Assembly (NCBI GenBank): GCA_029863625.1
Contig: JAOTUY010000002.1
Span: 1-64,000 of the forward strand
Origin: Acidimicrobiia bacterium
GTDB taxonomy: Bacteria; Actinomycetota; Acidimicrobiia; Spongiisociales; UBA4744
DNA: 64,000 nt
Direction: 5' to 3'
This document shows positions 1 to 7,125 of the stretch, one piece after another. The position numbers were made by a program, and so were the translations under genes. The notes below the pieces were generated by a model, which saw only the letters and a program-made list of their open reading frames with translations, was not told where the DNA came from and made no database searches. Position 1 is the stretch's first letter, and each line of letters opens with the position of its first letter.

Positions 1-279
1 CCCCCCCCCCCCCCCCCCCCCCATAACCGGCAGATAGGTGCACGTCGAAGATGCCGATCGTCACCGTCAGCGTTCGAGACCCCGCCCAGGAATGCCGATC
101 TGGTGCACTAGCCAGAACGCTCGTTCTTGCGCCGTATTGGGTGATCGGCTCGGCGTCGGGGAGCCTGGACAGGGCCGGGATCCGAGGTTGTCCGGCTTGG
201 GTGGACTGACAGGACGGATTTCGCACCTCGATCTAACTCCGGGGTGAAGATGGCCCTTTGGAGGCCGGGTGGTGTTGTC
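1..279. other. Contig start with poly-C, no gene seen
   Basis: The window opens with 22 consecutive C residues, then about 257 bases in which I see no convincing gene on either strand. The open frames here have no ribosome binding site or recognisable protein. The homopolymer is at the very edge and may be an assembly or sequencing artefact. Confidence 0.5.
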
Positions 280-933
280 TCAGACCGGTCCGCTCAGGGC
301 AGCGATCAGGCGTTTCGTTGCACGCTCGTCACCGGAGACGTGGTTGAAGGCTGCGTCGGCGACGGATTGGCCCAACAGGAAAGCAGAGATGGCCCGGGTG
401 GGCGCAGCTACCCGAGCGTCGGGTTGTGTCGACGGTCGTGCGGTGACGGTAGGCCTCGGCCCGAGGACGATCTCAGCGTACTGGCCGTCCACGTCCAGCT
501 CGATGATGGCGATTCCGCTGGGCAACGCGTCGCCGGCGCGAACCAGCACGGAATGCAGGGCCATAGCGATGGCGCGGATGCTCCGCTGGTGGACGGCCGG
601 GCCGACCCGGCCCATACGGGCTCCCCACATGCCGAGCTCTTCGATCGCCGTCCGTATCCCGGCACCCTCTTCGGTCAGGGTGTAGAGACTGGAGCCCCCC
701 ACGTCGACCCGCCGGGCGATGCCGTCGGTCTCCATGCGCCGGAGCCGCTCGGTCAACAAGTTGGTGGCGATACCCGGGAGCCCGTCACGCAGCTCTTGGA
801 ATCGGGCCGGGCCTCCGAGCAGCTCACGGAGGATCAGGATGGTCCAACGGTCTCCGATGAAGTCGAGCGCCGTCGCCATCGGACACACCTGCTCGTAGCT
901 CTTGCGGTCCGGAGACTCTTCGGTCATTGCCAT
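280..933 (-). CDS. HxlR-family winged-helix transcriptional regulator
   Basis: DNA-binding regulator of the HxlR family. The N-terminal third carries the family signature: a Cys-Pro pair, then ALDFIGDRWTILILREL, followed by the winged helix (FQELRDGLPGIATNLLTERL) and the wing-proximal YTLTEEG. A C-terminal extension of roughly 100 residues has no domain I recognise; classical HxlR proteins are about 110-130 aa, so this is a long member. The frame is open to 993, but I prefer a start at 933 (MAMTEESPD) because the upstream codons overlap an inverted-repeat operator. A start at 945 is also possible and neither has a strong ribosome binding site. The gene diverges from the ABM-like gene at 1106, so it probably controls itself and perhaps that neighbour. 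HxlR proteins often sense redox or electrophile stress through the conserved N-terminal Cys; that role here is inference. Confidence 0.85.
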   Translation of the reverse strand: MAMTEESPDRKSYEQVCPMATALDFIGDRWTILILRELLGGPARFQELRDGLPGIATNLLTERLRRMETDGIARRVDVGGSSLYTLTEEGAGIRTAIEELGMWGARMGRVGPAVHQRSIRAIAMALHSVLVRAGDALPSGIAIIELDVDGQYAEIVLGPRPTVTARPSTQPDARVAAPTRAISAFLLGQSVADAAFNHVSGDERATKRLIAALSGPV

Positions 934-953
934 ACCGTCTACCATACAGTAGA

Positions 954-983
954 AAATCAACTTTCCAGTTGATTTAGTCAACT
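954..983. promoter_or_regulatory. Three-half-site inverted-repeat operator upstream of hxlR
   Basis: Three copies of TCAACT/AGTTGA lie in alternating orientation: TCAACT at 957-962, AGTTGA at 967-972 and TCAACT at 978-983. The first pair forms a perfect 9-bp inverted repeat (954-962 with 967-975, 4-nt spacer). The second pair is a 6-bp inverted repeat with a 5-nt spacer. The block sits about 20 bases upstream of the hxlR start, between two divergent genes, and is AT-rich compared with its surroundings. It is a likely autoregulatory operator; binding by this HxlR protein is inferred. Confidence 0.6.
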
Positions 984-1105
984 CAATGTGCAACGATCGA
1001 CTGACCGATGAGCCGTCGGAAGGGCGGGTCGAGAGATGAGGAACCCAGAATGAACACCCTGAAGATCACCGTCACGGCCAAATCGGACCCCATGGGAGGA
1101 AGACA

Positions 1106-1975
1106 ATGACACACCGCACGGAACCCCTCCCGTCTTTCCTCGCCGAACCTTCCAAGATTGGCCAGGAAATCAGTGTGACCGGCAAATGGATCCCTACGAA
1201 GCAAGGCGGGATGTTCAGAGAATCTGCCGAGTCGAAAGAGATGCTAAGGGAGTGGGAAGACATCCATGTCGGCGCCAAAGCCGATCCGGGCGTGCTGTCG
1301 ACGGAAATCAACCACGCGGTTGGCGAAGACGCTGTGCTTGTTCACCACGTTTTCAAGGACGCAGACGCCCTAGTTCACTATTTTTCGACCACTGCCACGC
1401 AGCACATGGGCGCGCTCACCAAGGTCGCCAAGCCCGAGTTGCACCTCATCCGTGGAGTCAACGTCCCTCCGGCTGCCAGGGAAGCCGTAATGGCCAAGAA
1501 CGTGCCTGGGGTGTTTGGAGAGTTCCTTTTCGGATACGTGAAGGAGGACTACAAGCGCCCCGACCGGGAGACGGCCATCATGGTCACCGCCAAGTGGACG
1601 TGTGAACCGGGGGCTGAATCTCACCTCGAGGAACTCAGGTACTGGTGGCAGCGCGTCGGTACTGAGGCACATTCGATCGAGAAGGGTCTACTCAGGTTCG
1701 AGGCGTACCAAGCCATCGGCGAGGATGCCTTGATTATCCATGAAACCTTCGAGAACAGCGACACACTGAAATTCCACCTGACGAAAGGCACAGCTGAGAT
1801 ATACAAGAAGGACATTGACAAGGTCGCGACACCCGAGGCCTATTTCTTCCGCGGCCCTGTGTCCTGGACGATCAGGACGTACTCCAAATTCTTGCATCTA
1901 CCGGCTACGTACTCCAGCCAGGGAAGCAACTTCACCCAACCGGGGGGAAGCATGAGTGATGGAACGGTTGCGTAA
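1106..1975 (+). CDS. Duplicated ABM-like dimeric alpha/beta-barrel protein
   Basis: A 289-aa protein made of two related halves. The segment around residues 70-120 (AVGEDAVLVHHVFKDADAL ending HLIRGV) repeats around residues 205-255 (AIGEDALIIHETFENSDTL ending YFFRGP). Each half resembles the antibiotic-biosynthesis-monooxygenase (ABM) or dimeric alpha/beta-barrel fold, in which two barrels pair; here the pair appears to be fused in one chain. The start has a good ribosome binding site (GGAGGA at 1096-1101). The last codons overlap the beginning of the truncated VOC reading frame. Function and substrate are unknown. No signal peptide or membrane segment is visible. The assignment rests on the internal repeat and general pattern, so fold confidence is moderate. 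Confidence 0.6.
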   Translation: MTHRTEPLPSFLAEPSKIGQEISVTGKWIPTKQGGMFRESAESKEMLREWEDIHVGAKADPGVLSTEINHAVGEDAVLVHHVFKDADALVHYFSTTATQHMGALTKVAKPELHLIRGVNVPPAAREAVMAKNVPGVFGEFLFGYVKEDYKRPDRETAIMVTAKWTCEPGAESHLEELRYWWQRVGTEAHSIEKGLLRFEAYQAIGEDALIIHETFENSDTLKFHLTKGTAEIYKKDIDKVATPEAYFFRGPVSWTIRTYSKFLHLPATYSSQGSNFTQPGGSMSDGTVA

Positions 1976-2267
1976 ACCCGATGCCGATGAGCTACCAACG
2001 CGTCTGCCGCCCTCCCCTGAGAAAGGACCGGCATTGCCAGACATGGAATTCCCGGCCCCGGCCGAGGGCATCATCGTCACCCACTTCGTCGTGGCGACGG
2101 ATGCCGCCGTATCAGCCGATTTCTACACACGGGTCCTCGGCGGCACCATCGTCATGGAGGGTCCGCCTTCGATCGTCAAGCTGGCGAACAGCTGGATCAT
2201 CATCAACGAAGGCGGCGGACCGACCGACGACAAGCCGGAGGTCGTCCTCCACGTGCCGGACAACCCG
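1956..2267 (+). pseudogene. Truncated VOC (glyoxalase/dioxygenase superfamily) protein
   Basis: The N-terminal part of a vicinal-oxygen-chelate protein: IIVTHFVVATD begins the first beta strand, then FYTRVLGGTIVMEG and NSWIIINEGGGPTDDKPEV. Homology stops abruptly after VVLHVPDNP, where intact family members continue into a second betaalphabeta module. From about 2268 the reading frame no longer encodes VOC sequence, and a different frame encodes an integrase. The start may be 1956 or the internal ATG at 2043. I read this as a gene broken by insertion of, or deletion involving, a mobile element; the breakpoint is accurate only to about 10 bases. Confidence 0.65.
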
Positions 2268-2967
2268 CCTCCTCAACCCTACCGAAGTACAAACCCTCGC
2301 CCAAGCCCTTCCCGAGCGGTACGGGTCTTTGGCGATCGTCGCCGCCTACACCGGACTGCGGTGGGGAGAACTCGCCGGTCTGCGGATCACCGACGTGGAC
2401 ATGCTGCGCCGCCGGCTCACCGTCCGCGCGGCGCTCATCGAGGCGTCCGGTCAGCCACCGAGGCTCGGTACCCCCAAATCGAAGACCTCCGAACGCACCA
2501 TCACCCTCCCCCAGGTCGTCATCGAAACCCTCGCCCGCCACCTCGGACAACACCCCCCGGTCGATCAGATGATCTGGACCACCGATCAGGGCGGGTTCTT
2601 GTGACGGGGTTCCTTCGGGAGGATCTGGCGGCGGGCGGTGGCCGAGTCGGTCGGAGCGCCCTGCCGGATCCACGATTTGCGCCACACCCACGCCTCCTGG
2701 CTGATCGCCGCCGGTGAACATCCCAAAGCCATCCAGACCCGGCTCGGGCACTCCTCGATCCAGGTCACCATCGACCGATACGGGCACCTCATGGACGGCC
2801 TCGGCGACCAAACCGCCGACCGTCTCGACGCCATTGCCCAATCCGTTCGTGGCCCAGGCGTGGCCCAAGCCACCGAACCGACCGACCTACAGACGCAGCG
2901 AGTCCCCCGTGAGCGAGGGTCTGGCGTGGTAGCCCCGACCAGATTCGAACTGGCGTTACCGGCTTGA
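2268..2967 (+). pseudogene. Decayed tyrosine-family integrase, N-terminus missing, in-frame stop
   Basis: The C-terminal catalytic domain of a phage-type tyrosine recombinase. The first part holds LNPTEVQTLAQALPERY and the catalytic-Arg region AYTGLRWGELAGL. After an in-frame TGA at 2602-2604 the same frame continues with HDLRHTHASWLIAAG, TRLGHSSIQVT and the nucleophile region DRYGHLMDG. The N-terminal arm-binding and core-binding domains are absent, replaced by the truncated VOC gene. The frame runs on into the antisense strand of tRNA-Glu and stops at 2967. An integrase abutting a tRNA 3' end is the standard layout of tRNA-targeting elements. The TGA sits between Leu and Arg codons in a non-catalytic linker, so it is a nonsense mutation, not a Sec codon. 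Confidence 0.85.
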
Positions 2968-3002
2968 GAGGCCGGCGTCCTAGGCCTCTAGACGACGGGG
3001 CC
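2927..3002 (-). tRNA. tRNA-Glu (anticodon CTC)
   Basis: A full cloverleaf reads on the minus strand. The acceptor arm GGCCCCG pairs with CGGGGCT, the anticodon loop is CTCTCAA (anticodon CTC, reading GAG), and the T loop is TTCGAAT. The 3' CCA is encoded (2927-2929). Its 3' end abuts the decayed integrase, indicating past use as an attachment site. Confidence 0.93.
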
Positions 3003-3023
3003 GCGGCGGCGTGAACCGCCCGG

Positions 3024-3095
3024 CTCGGGGGGAAGGACTCGAACCCTCAATGACAGGACCAGAACCTGCTGTGTTACCAATTACACCACCCCCGA
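3024..3095 (-). tRNA. tRNA-Gln (anticodon CTG)
   Basis: On the minus strand the acceptor TCGGGGG pairs with CCCCCGA, and the anticodon loop TTCTGGT gives anticodon CTG (reads CAG). The T arm contains GGTTCGAGTCC. CCA is not encoded (G then CCG follows). It lies 21 bases upstream of tRNA-Glu(CTC) in the same orientation, so the two are probably co-transcribed. In an organism with GatCAB this tRNA is normally first charged with Glu. Confidence 0.93.
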
Positions 3096-3210
3096 ATGGG
3101 CCTTTACGGTAACGAAGGGCACCTACCTGCGCAAACCACCCCTGAGACCGTCTCACGGTCGCCGAATCGCTTTGAAACGAGGCCGGCGACCTCCCCGCGC
3201 CAACGTCGCC

Positions 3211-4101
3211 CTAATACTTCTCGGGGACAAACGTCTGCTCAGCCATCGGCGGACGAACGTAGCCGATATCCGTCTGGCGAGTCGGCAACTCGATCGGCGG
3301 CGGAGTGCGGTCCTCGTATGGGATCATGGTCAGGAGGTGACTGATGCAGTTCAACCGGGCGCGTTTCTTGTTGTCGGCGTCAACCACGTACCAGGGGGCT
3401 TGCTTCATGTCCGTGTGATTGAACATCACATCCTTGGCGATCGAGTATTCGATCCAGCGCGACCGCGACTCGAGATCCATGGGACTCAGTTTCCAGCGTT
3501 TGGTCGGGGTGGAAATGCGGGATTGGAAGCGACGTTCCTGCTCCTCGTCGCTGACGGAGAACCAGTACTTGATGAGAATGATGCCGCTCCGAACCAGCAT
3601 CCGCTCGAAATCGGGACACGACCGAAGGAACTCCTGGTATTCGGCTTCCGTGCAAAACCCCATGACCCTTTCAACCAGGGCCCGGTTGTACCAGCTGCGA
3701 TCGAAGAGCACCATCTCCCCGGCGGCCGGTAGGTAGGGCACGTATCTCTGGAAGTACCACTGCGTTTTCTCGCGTTCGGTGGGGACTCCCAACGCTTCGA
3801 CCCGGCAGATGCGGGGGTTGAGGCTCTCCGAGATTCGCTTGATAACCCCACCCTTGCCGGCCGCATCCCTGCCCTCGAAGAGCACCACCACCTTGAGACC
3901 CTGGGCCTTCACCCATTCCTGGACCTTCACGAGCTCGATCTGAAGCCGGGCCAGTTCTTTCTCGTACTCCTTGCGGGGGAGCTTTGGTTTTTCCGACTTT
4001 TCCCCAGCCTTTTCATCGGCGTGGTACCGATCGAGGATGGGGTGTTTTCCCGCATCATCCTTGTCCGGCAAGACTTCTCTGGTTTCCCGATCTTCCGCCA
4101 T
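3211..4101 (-). CDS. ppk2: Polyphosphate kinase 2 (PPK2)
   Basis: Transfers phosphate between polyphosphate and nucleotides in the cytoplasm. A charged N-terminal tail of about 50 residues is followed by the kinase core. The Walker A-like loop is FEGRDAAGKGG (about residues 74-84), the Walker B/lid region is LFDRSWYNRALVERVMGF, and KRWKLSPMDLESRSRW is the lid segment typical of the family. The 296-aa length fits a single-domain PPK2; class I (ADP to ATP with polyP) is most likely but not decidable from sequence alone. The ATG at 4101 has a GGGAG ribosome binding site. The gene stands alone between the tRNA pair and a divergent gene at 4210. Confidence 0.93.
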   Translation of the reverse strand: MAEDRETREVLPDKDDAGKHPILDRYHADEKAGEKSEKPKLPRKEYEKELARLQIELVKVQEWVKAQGLKVVVLFEGRDAAGKGGVIKRISESLNPRICRVEALGVPTEREKTQWYFQRYVPYLPAAGEMVLFDRSWYNRALVERVMGFCTEAEYQEFLRSCPDFERMLVRSGIILIKYWFSVSDEEQERRFQSRISTPTKRWKLSPMDLESRSRWIEYSIAKDVMFNHTDMKQAPWYVVDADNKKRARLNCISHLLTMIPYEDRTPPPIELPTRQTDIGYVRPPMAEQTFVPEKY

Positions 4102-4209
4102 GTGATCTCCCGCTTTCGCTCAATTCCAGACGGCCGCCCCGGCTGTGCAGATGACGTTACCGATACTATGCGATCGATCCGGGCTTGGCCCCCGCACTAG
4201 GTTGTTGCT

Positions 4210-4983
4210 GTGGATTGCTCCGAGTACTTGACTGCCATCCGACGCGACAGCGACGCTCTGGCAGCGGCGGCCGACCGTGGCCTAGATCAGGTCGTGCCAA
4301 GCTGTCCCGGCTGGACGGTGCGCGATGTCGTCCAGCACACGGGTGCGGTGCACAGGCAGAAAGAACAGATCGTCAGAGAGCGGTGGATGGAAACCCAACC
4401 AGACCGGATCGATCCGCCGCCCGCCGGATTGGTCGAGTGGTTCCTATCCGGGGCCGAGCTGCTCCTGAACACCCTGGCCACAACCGACCCGGCCGTCCAC
4501 GTCTACAGCTGGTACCCACCCGACCAGAGTGTTGGGTTCTGGTACCGGCGGATGGCTCATGAAACCGCCATCCACCGGGTCGACGCCGAACTCGGACACC
4601 GCATCGTGTGTCCGCTCGATTCGGCGCTGGCAGCCGATGGGGTCGACGAGATCCTCACCGTGATGATGGAGGGATACCCCGATTGGGCGACATCGGCCGC
4701 CACCGACCAGACATTGGAGATCGAGTGCAACGACCGGCCGGGCTCCTGGTCGATGCGATTCATCACCTGGACCGGAACTGGCCCGGAGTCGGGAACCAGT
4801 CACAACGATGAGCCGGGTATTGCCTTCGAGTCCGTCGACGATCCAACCACGATTGTTCGTGGTACGGCCGGCGACCTCGATCTGTTCTTATGGGGTCGGG
4901 GGCCAAAGGATCGCCTGATCGTTGATGGAGACCCGTCGCTGGTCGACACGCTCCGGGCCATAGCCGCCGAGGCGACCGCGTAA
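4210..4983 (+). CDS. Maleylpyruvate isomerase-family mycothiol-dependent protein
   Basis: A member of the MDMPI_N/DinB-like family (TIGR03083 type), which in actinobacteria uses mycothiol as cofactor. The N-terminal helix bundle includes SCPGWTVRDVVQHTGAVH and, later, MAHETAIHRVDAELG; the His and Glu residues in these two segments are the usual metal ligands. The C-terminal part is an SCP2-like alpha/beta domain. GTG start at 4210. It is 257 aa, the normal size. The substrate is unknown, since the family covers many mycothiol transferases. Its presence supports an actinobacterial host that makes mycothiol. Confidence 0.85.
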   Translation: MDCSEYLTAIRRDSDALAAAADRGLDQVVPSCPGWTVRDVVQHTGAVHRQKEQIVRERWMETQPDRIDPPPAGLVEWFLSGAELLLNTLATTDPAVHVYSWYPPDQSVGFWYRRMAHETAIHRVDAELGHRIVCPLDSALAADGVDEILTVMMEGYPDWATSAATDQTLEIECNDRPGSWSMRFITWTGTGPESGTSHNDEPGIAFESVDDPTTIVRGTAGDLDLFLWGRGPKDRLIVDGDPSLVDTLRAIAAEATA

Positions 4984-5085
4984 GACACCTGTTCAGAACG
5001 GGAGGTCGGCAACTGGAGGTCGGCGCCCTGCAAGCGGCGAGTGCTGCCGGCGTGAGCCCACCCGTTCAGGTTGGCCCTCTCACTT

Positions 5086-5631
5086 CTATGCGCTCCGAGA
5101 AAAAGAACCGACCTGGAGGGTACGCATGAAAACCTGCATCCCGTAGTGCAAGGCAATCAGGCCGCCCAACTCCATGATCTGAGCTTCGGTATAGTGCAGC
5201 TTTCCCTCGTCGTAGAACGAGCGGTCTAGCTCTTCGGGTCGGCGGTACATGAGGTAGGCGTATCGCAGCGCCCATTTCTCCGCCTGGCTGAACTCTGGAC
5301 TGTGTTCGAAATCGGCCGATCCTGCATCGATGCGTTCTTCTGTGAGTCCTTCCGCCGTCGCCCGACCTGATCGCAGGCCGGCGAAATACGGATCCCCGGC
5401 AGTGCGGGCCAGTTGAATCCGGATGATTTCCTTCAGCCGGTGGTCAACGTCCCCCAGAACGTGGGACTGGTACATCGCATCGTGGATGGCTTCGGCGTAT
5501 CCGGGCACATGGCCGAGGATGCGGAGGAAAAGCTCATCGTTGAGTTCCCGCTCACCACTCGTTTCCAGCAAATCGGTCAGCCTCCGCTCCTCGGCGAGCT
5601 CGTCGTCGATTGGCTCGATTATCGACATCAA
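5086..5631 (-). CDS. CMD/AhpD-like protein lacking both redox residues
   Basis: A carboxymuconolactone-decarboxylase-like all-helical protein of 181 aa. It aligns with the upstream candidate selenoprotein along its length: DHRLKEIIRIQLAR matches DHNLKEIIRVQLSR, and GLTEE, LHYTEAQIMELGG and HYGMQVFMRTL also match. At the redox site, where the neighbour has C-N-Y-U, this protein has D-P-Y-F, so it cannot do CxxC-type chemistry. The start codon overlaps the stop of the upstream gene as ATGA (5628-5631), so the two are translationally coupled. It may be a structural or regulatory partner in a mixed oligomer, since the AhpD fold is usually trimeric or hexameric; that is inference. Confidence 0.8.
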   Translation of the reverse strand: MMSIIEPIDDELAEERRLTDLLETSGERELNDELFLRILGHVPGYAEAIHDAMYQSHVLGDVDHRLKEIIRIQLARTAGDPYFAGLRSGRATAEGLTEERIDAGSADFEHSPEFSQAEKWALRYAYLMYRRPEELDRSFYDEGKLHYTEAQIMELGGLIALHYGMQVFMRTLQVGSFSRSA

Positions 5632-6296
5632 CCCTCCTCCGCGGCAGAGTCTTCACCGCCGGCCCCATCCTGGGCCCGCGCGAGAGCACCTTGCAGATGA
5701 GAGACTGGTTTCCGTCCGTAGATCCGGCGAGATTCGTTCTGACTCACCAGACGACCGTCTGGTGAGTACATCGGATAGAAGTCAAGTGTCCGAAAGAACG
5801 TGTGGTAACCGACATTGAACCCGATGAAGGCCCCCAGCTCGATGATCTCGGCGTCCGTGTAGTGCATCCGGAGGCGTTCGTAGAAAGCTGCATCGATCCG
5901 CTCAGGGGCAAACTGCATCAGCTCGCTGTACTCGAGGGCAACTTTCTCCGATTCGGTAAACGCGGCACTCTCCCGGTAATTGTCGATTCCCTCATCGATC
6001 ATTTCTTCGGTCAAACCGTTCCGCTTCGCCGAAGCGGATCGAACATTCCCTCAATAATTGCAGTCGGCAGCCCTGGATAGCTGGACGCGGATGATCTCCT
6101 TCAGATTGTGATCAACCGCTCCTGTGTTGAACACCGTTCCCCAGGCTATGTACATCGCCCTGGAGAGGTCCTCGTTGTGACCCTGGATAGCGTGGAAGGC
6201 CGGGTCGGGAGCCCGATGCCTCAAGCACTTCCGCACCAACGGAGCGAGCTTGGTGGCCATCAACTCGTCGATCTCGAGCATTGAGATATTCGACAT
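5628..6296 (-). CDS. Candidate selenoprotein: AhpD/CMD-like with CxxU
   Basis: Read with the TGA at 6051-6053 as selenocysteine, this is a 222-aa CMD/AhpD-like protein. The first 81 codons (MSNISMLEIDEL to LSRAADCNY) and the following 140 (GNVRSASAKRNGLTEEMIDE onward) are in one frame. The TGA sits exactly where the second Cys of the family's redox motif belongs, giving C-N-Y-U-G-N-V-R-S. Both halves match the 181-aa paralogue downstream without loss of frame, and the paralogue's start overlaps the far stop as ATGA, which implies ribosomes pass the TGA. A strong hairpin follows the TGA (separate entry). The ATG at 6296 has a GGGAGGG ribosome binding site. Expected role: thiol/selenol peroxide or disulfide reduction. 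Alternative: a one-base Cys-to-stop pseudogene; the hairpin and a second case at 14090 argue against it. Confidence 0.75.
6020..6038 (-). promoter_or_regulatory. Bacterial SECIS-like hairpin in the CMD selenoprotein gene
   Basis: On the minus strand TCCGCTTC, loop GGC, GAAGCGGA forms a perfect 8-bp stem. The loop begins 21 nt after the TGA and starts with GG, fitting the reported bacterial SECIS pattern (apical loop roughly 16-37 nt after UGA with a G in its first two positions). The closing C-G pair could open to give a five-base CGGCG loop. It lies inside the coding sequence, as bacterial SECIS elements do. Confidence 0.65.
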
Positions 6297-6383
6297 GTTC
6301 CCTCCCGCGTCGAGAAGTGCCCGGGGACGTTACCAGCAACTGACGCGCCGGACCAGCGGCCTACGATCGAGCCAACCTGGCGC

Positions 6384-6821
6384 TCACCCAGCCGTTCGAC
6401 CCGCCAGCGGTGCTATCTTCCAGCGGGTGTAGCCGATGAAGCCCATGATCGCCGCGAGCACGACGTTGTTGGCAATGTTCGAGGCTTCACCACGACTCGC
6501 GTGCCAAACGGCAGCACCGATCATCACCACGACCAGGCCGAACGCCGCCAGGACGGTCAAGTTGGGGCGAATCTTGGTTAGCCCGGGAAGAATGAGACCA
6601 AGACCTCCCAGGATCTCGGCGATGCCGCTCGCTACGTGCAAGCCGTCCGGTAGTTCATACATCCACGACATCAAATTTGGCAGCCCCTCCGGAACGATGA
6701 AATGGAGGATCCCGACGGCCAGGAAATACACGCCGAAGACGACCTGCAGTATCCAGATGGTCCCATTCGATCTCAAGGACTTTCCCTCCTGCTTTGCGCC
6801 CCCTCTCTTGAGGCCGGGCAA
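6384..6821 (-). CDS. DoxX-family membrane protein
   Basis: A 145-aa integral membrane protein with four predicted hydrophobic helices: TIWILQVVFGVYFLAVGIL, then GIAEILGGLGLILPG, LTVLAAFGLVVVMIGAAVW and NNVVLAAIMGFIGYTRW. The pattern matches DoxX/DoxD-like proteins. The exact reaction is unknown; in mycobacteria a DoxX protein belongs to a membrane complex dealing with oxidative and thiol stress. It lies 87 bases upstream of the CMD selenoprotein in the same direction and may be co-transcribed. The frame could start slightly further in (MPGLKRGG is the first Met). Confidence 0.8.
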   Translation of the reverse strand: MPGLKRGGAKQEGKSLRSNGTIWILQVVFGVYFLAVGILHFIVPEGLPNLMSWMYELPDGLHVASGIAEILGGLGLILPGLTKIRPNLTVLAAFGLVVVMIGAAVWHASRGEASNIANNVVLAAIMGFIGYTRWKIAPLAGRTAG

Positions 6822-7125
6822 TCGTCAGACTCTAGTTATCGTCACGTGCACCGTCGGCCGAAACTAGCACCGACGCAGCAGCCCGCCGCTTTGTCCAGCA
6901 AACGAGTTGAACCCGGGAGCGGTCGAGGCACCACGACGTGAGAAGTCACCGTCGGTCCTCATGACAGACATCTCAGGCCGAAAGCCGACCGGTCCCGGCG
7001 CGAACTGCCACCCGTCCGCACCGATTCGCCGGCGCAACTTCGGGCCGCTTCTTGGGCCGCAGCCGATGCTCCCCCAGCTTCAGCTTCGAGGCAGCCAGAG
7101 AGAATAGTTGGTTTAGGGTGAGCGC
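6822..7125. other. Intergenic region without visible gene
   Basis: About 300 bases between the divergent doxX and acoX genes. No small ORF with a convincing ribosome binding site and no RNA gene is visible. It presumably holds the promoters of both transcripts, but I cannot assign -35/-10 boxes with confidence. Confidence 0.4.

Noticed and set aside
1..22. Poly-C tract as a functional feature
   Set aside because: It sits at the very edge of the sequence and is more likely an artefact than a tract with a role.
244..972. A 242-codon plus-strand frame over the hxlR gene
   Set aside because: Antisense to a clear HxlR regulator with its full winged-helix signature.
2602..2604. In-frame TGA in the integrase as a Sec codon
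   Set aside because: It lies between Leu and Arg codons in a non-catalytic linker, and the gene also lacks its N-terminal domains, so it is a nonsense mutation in a decayed gene.
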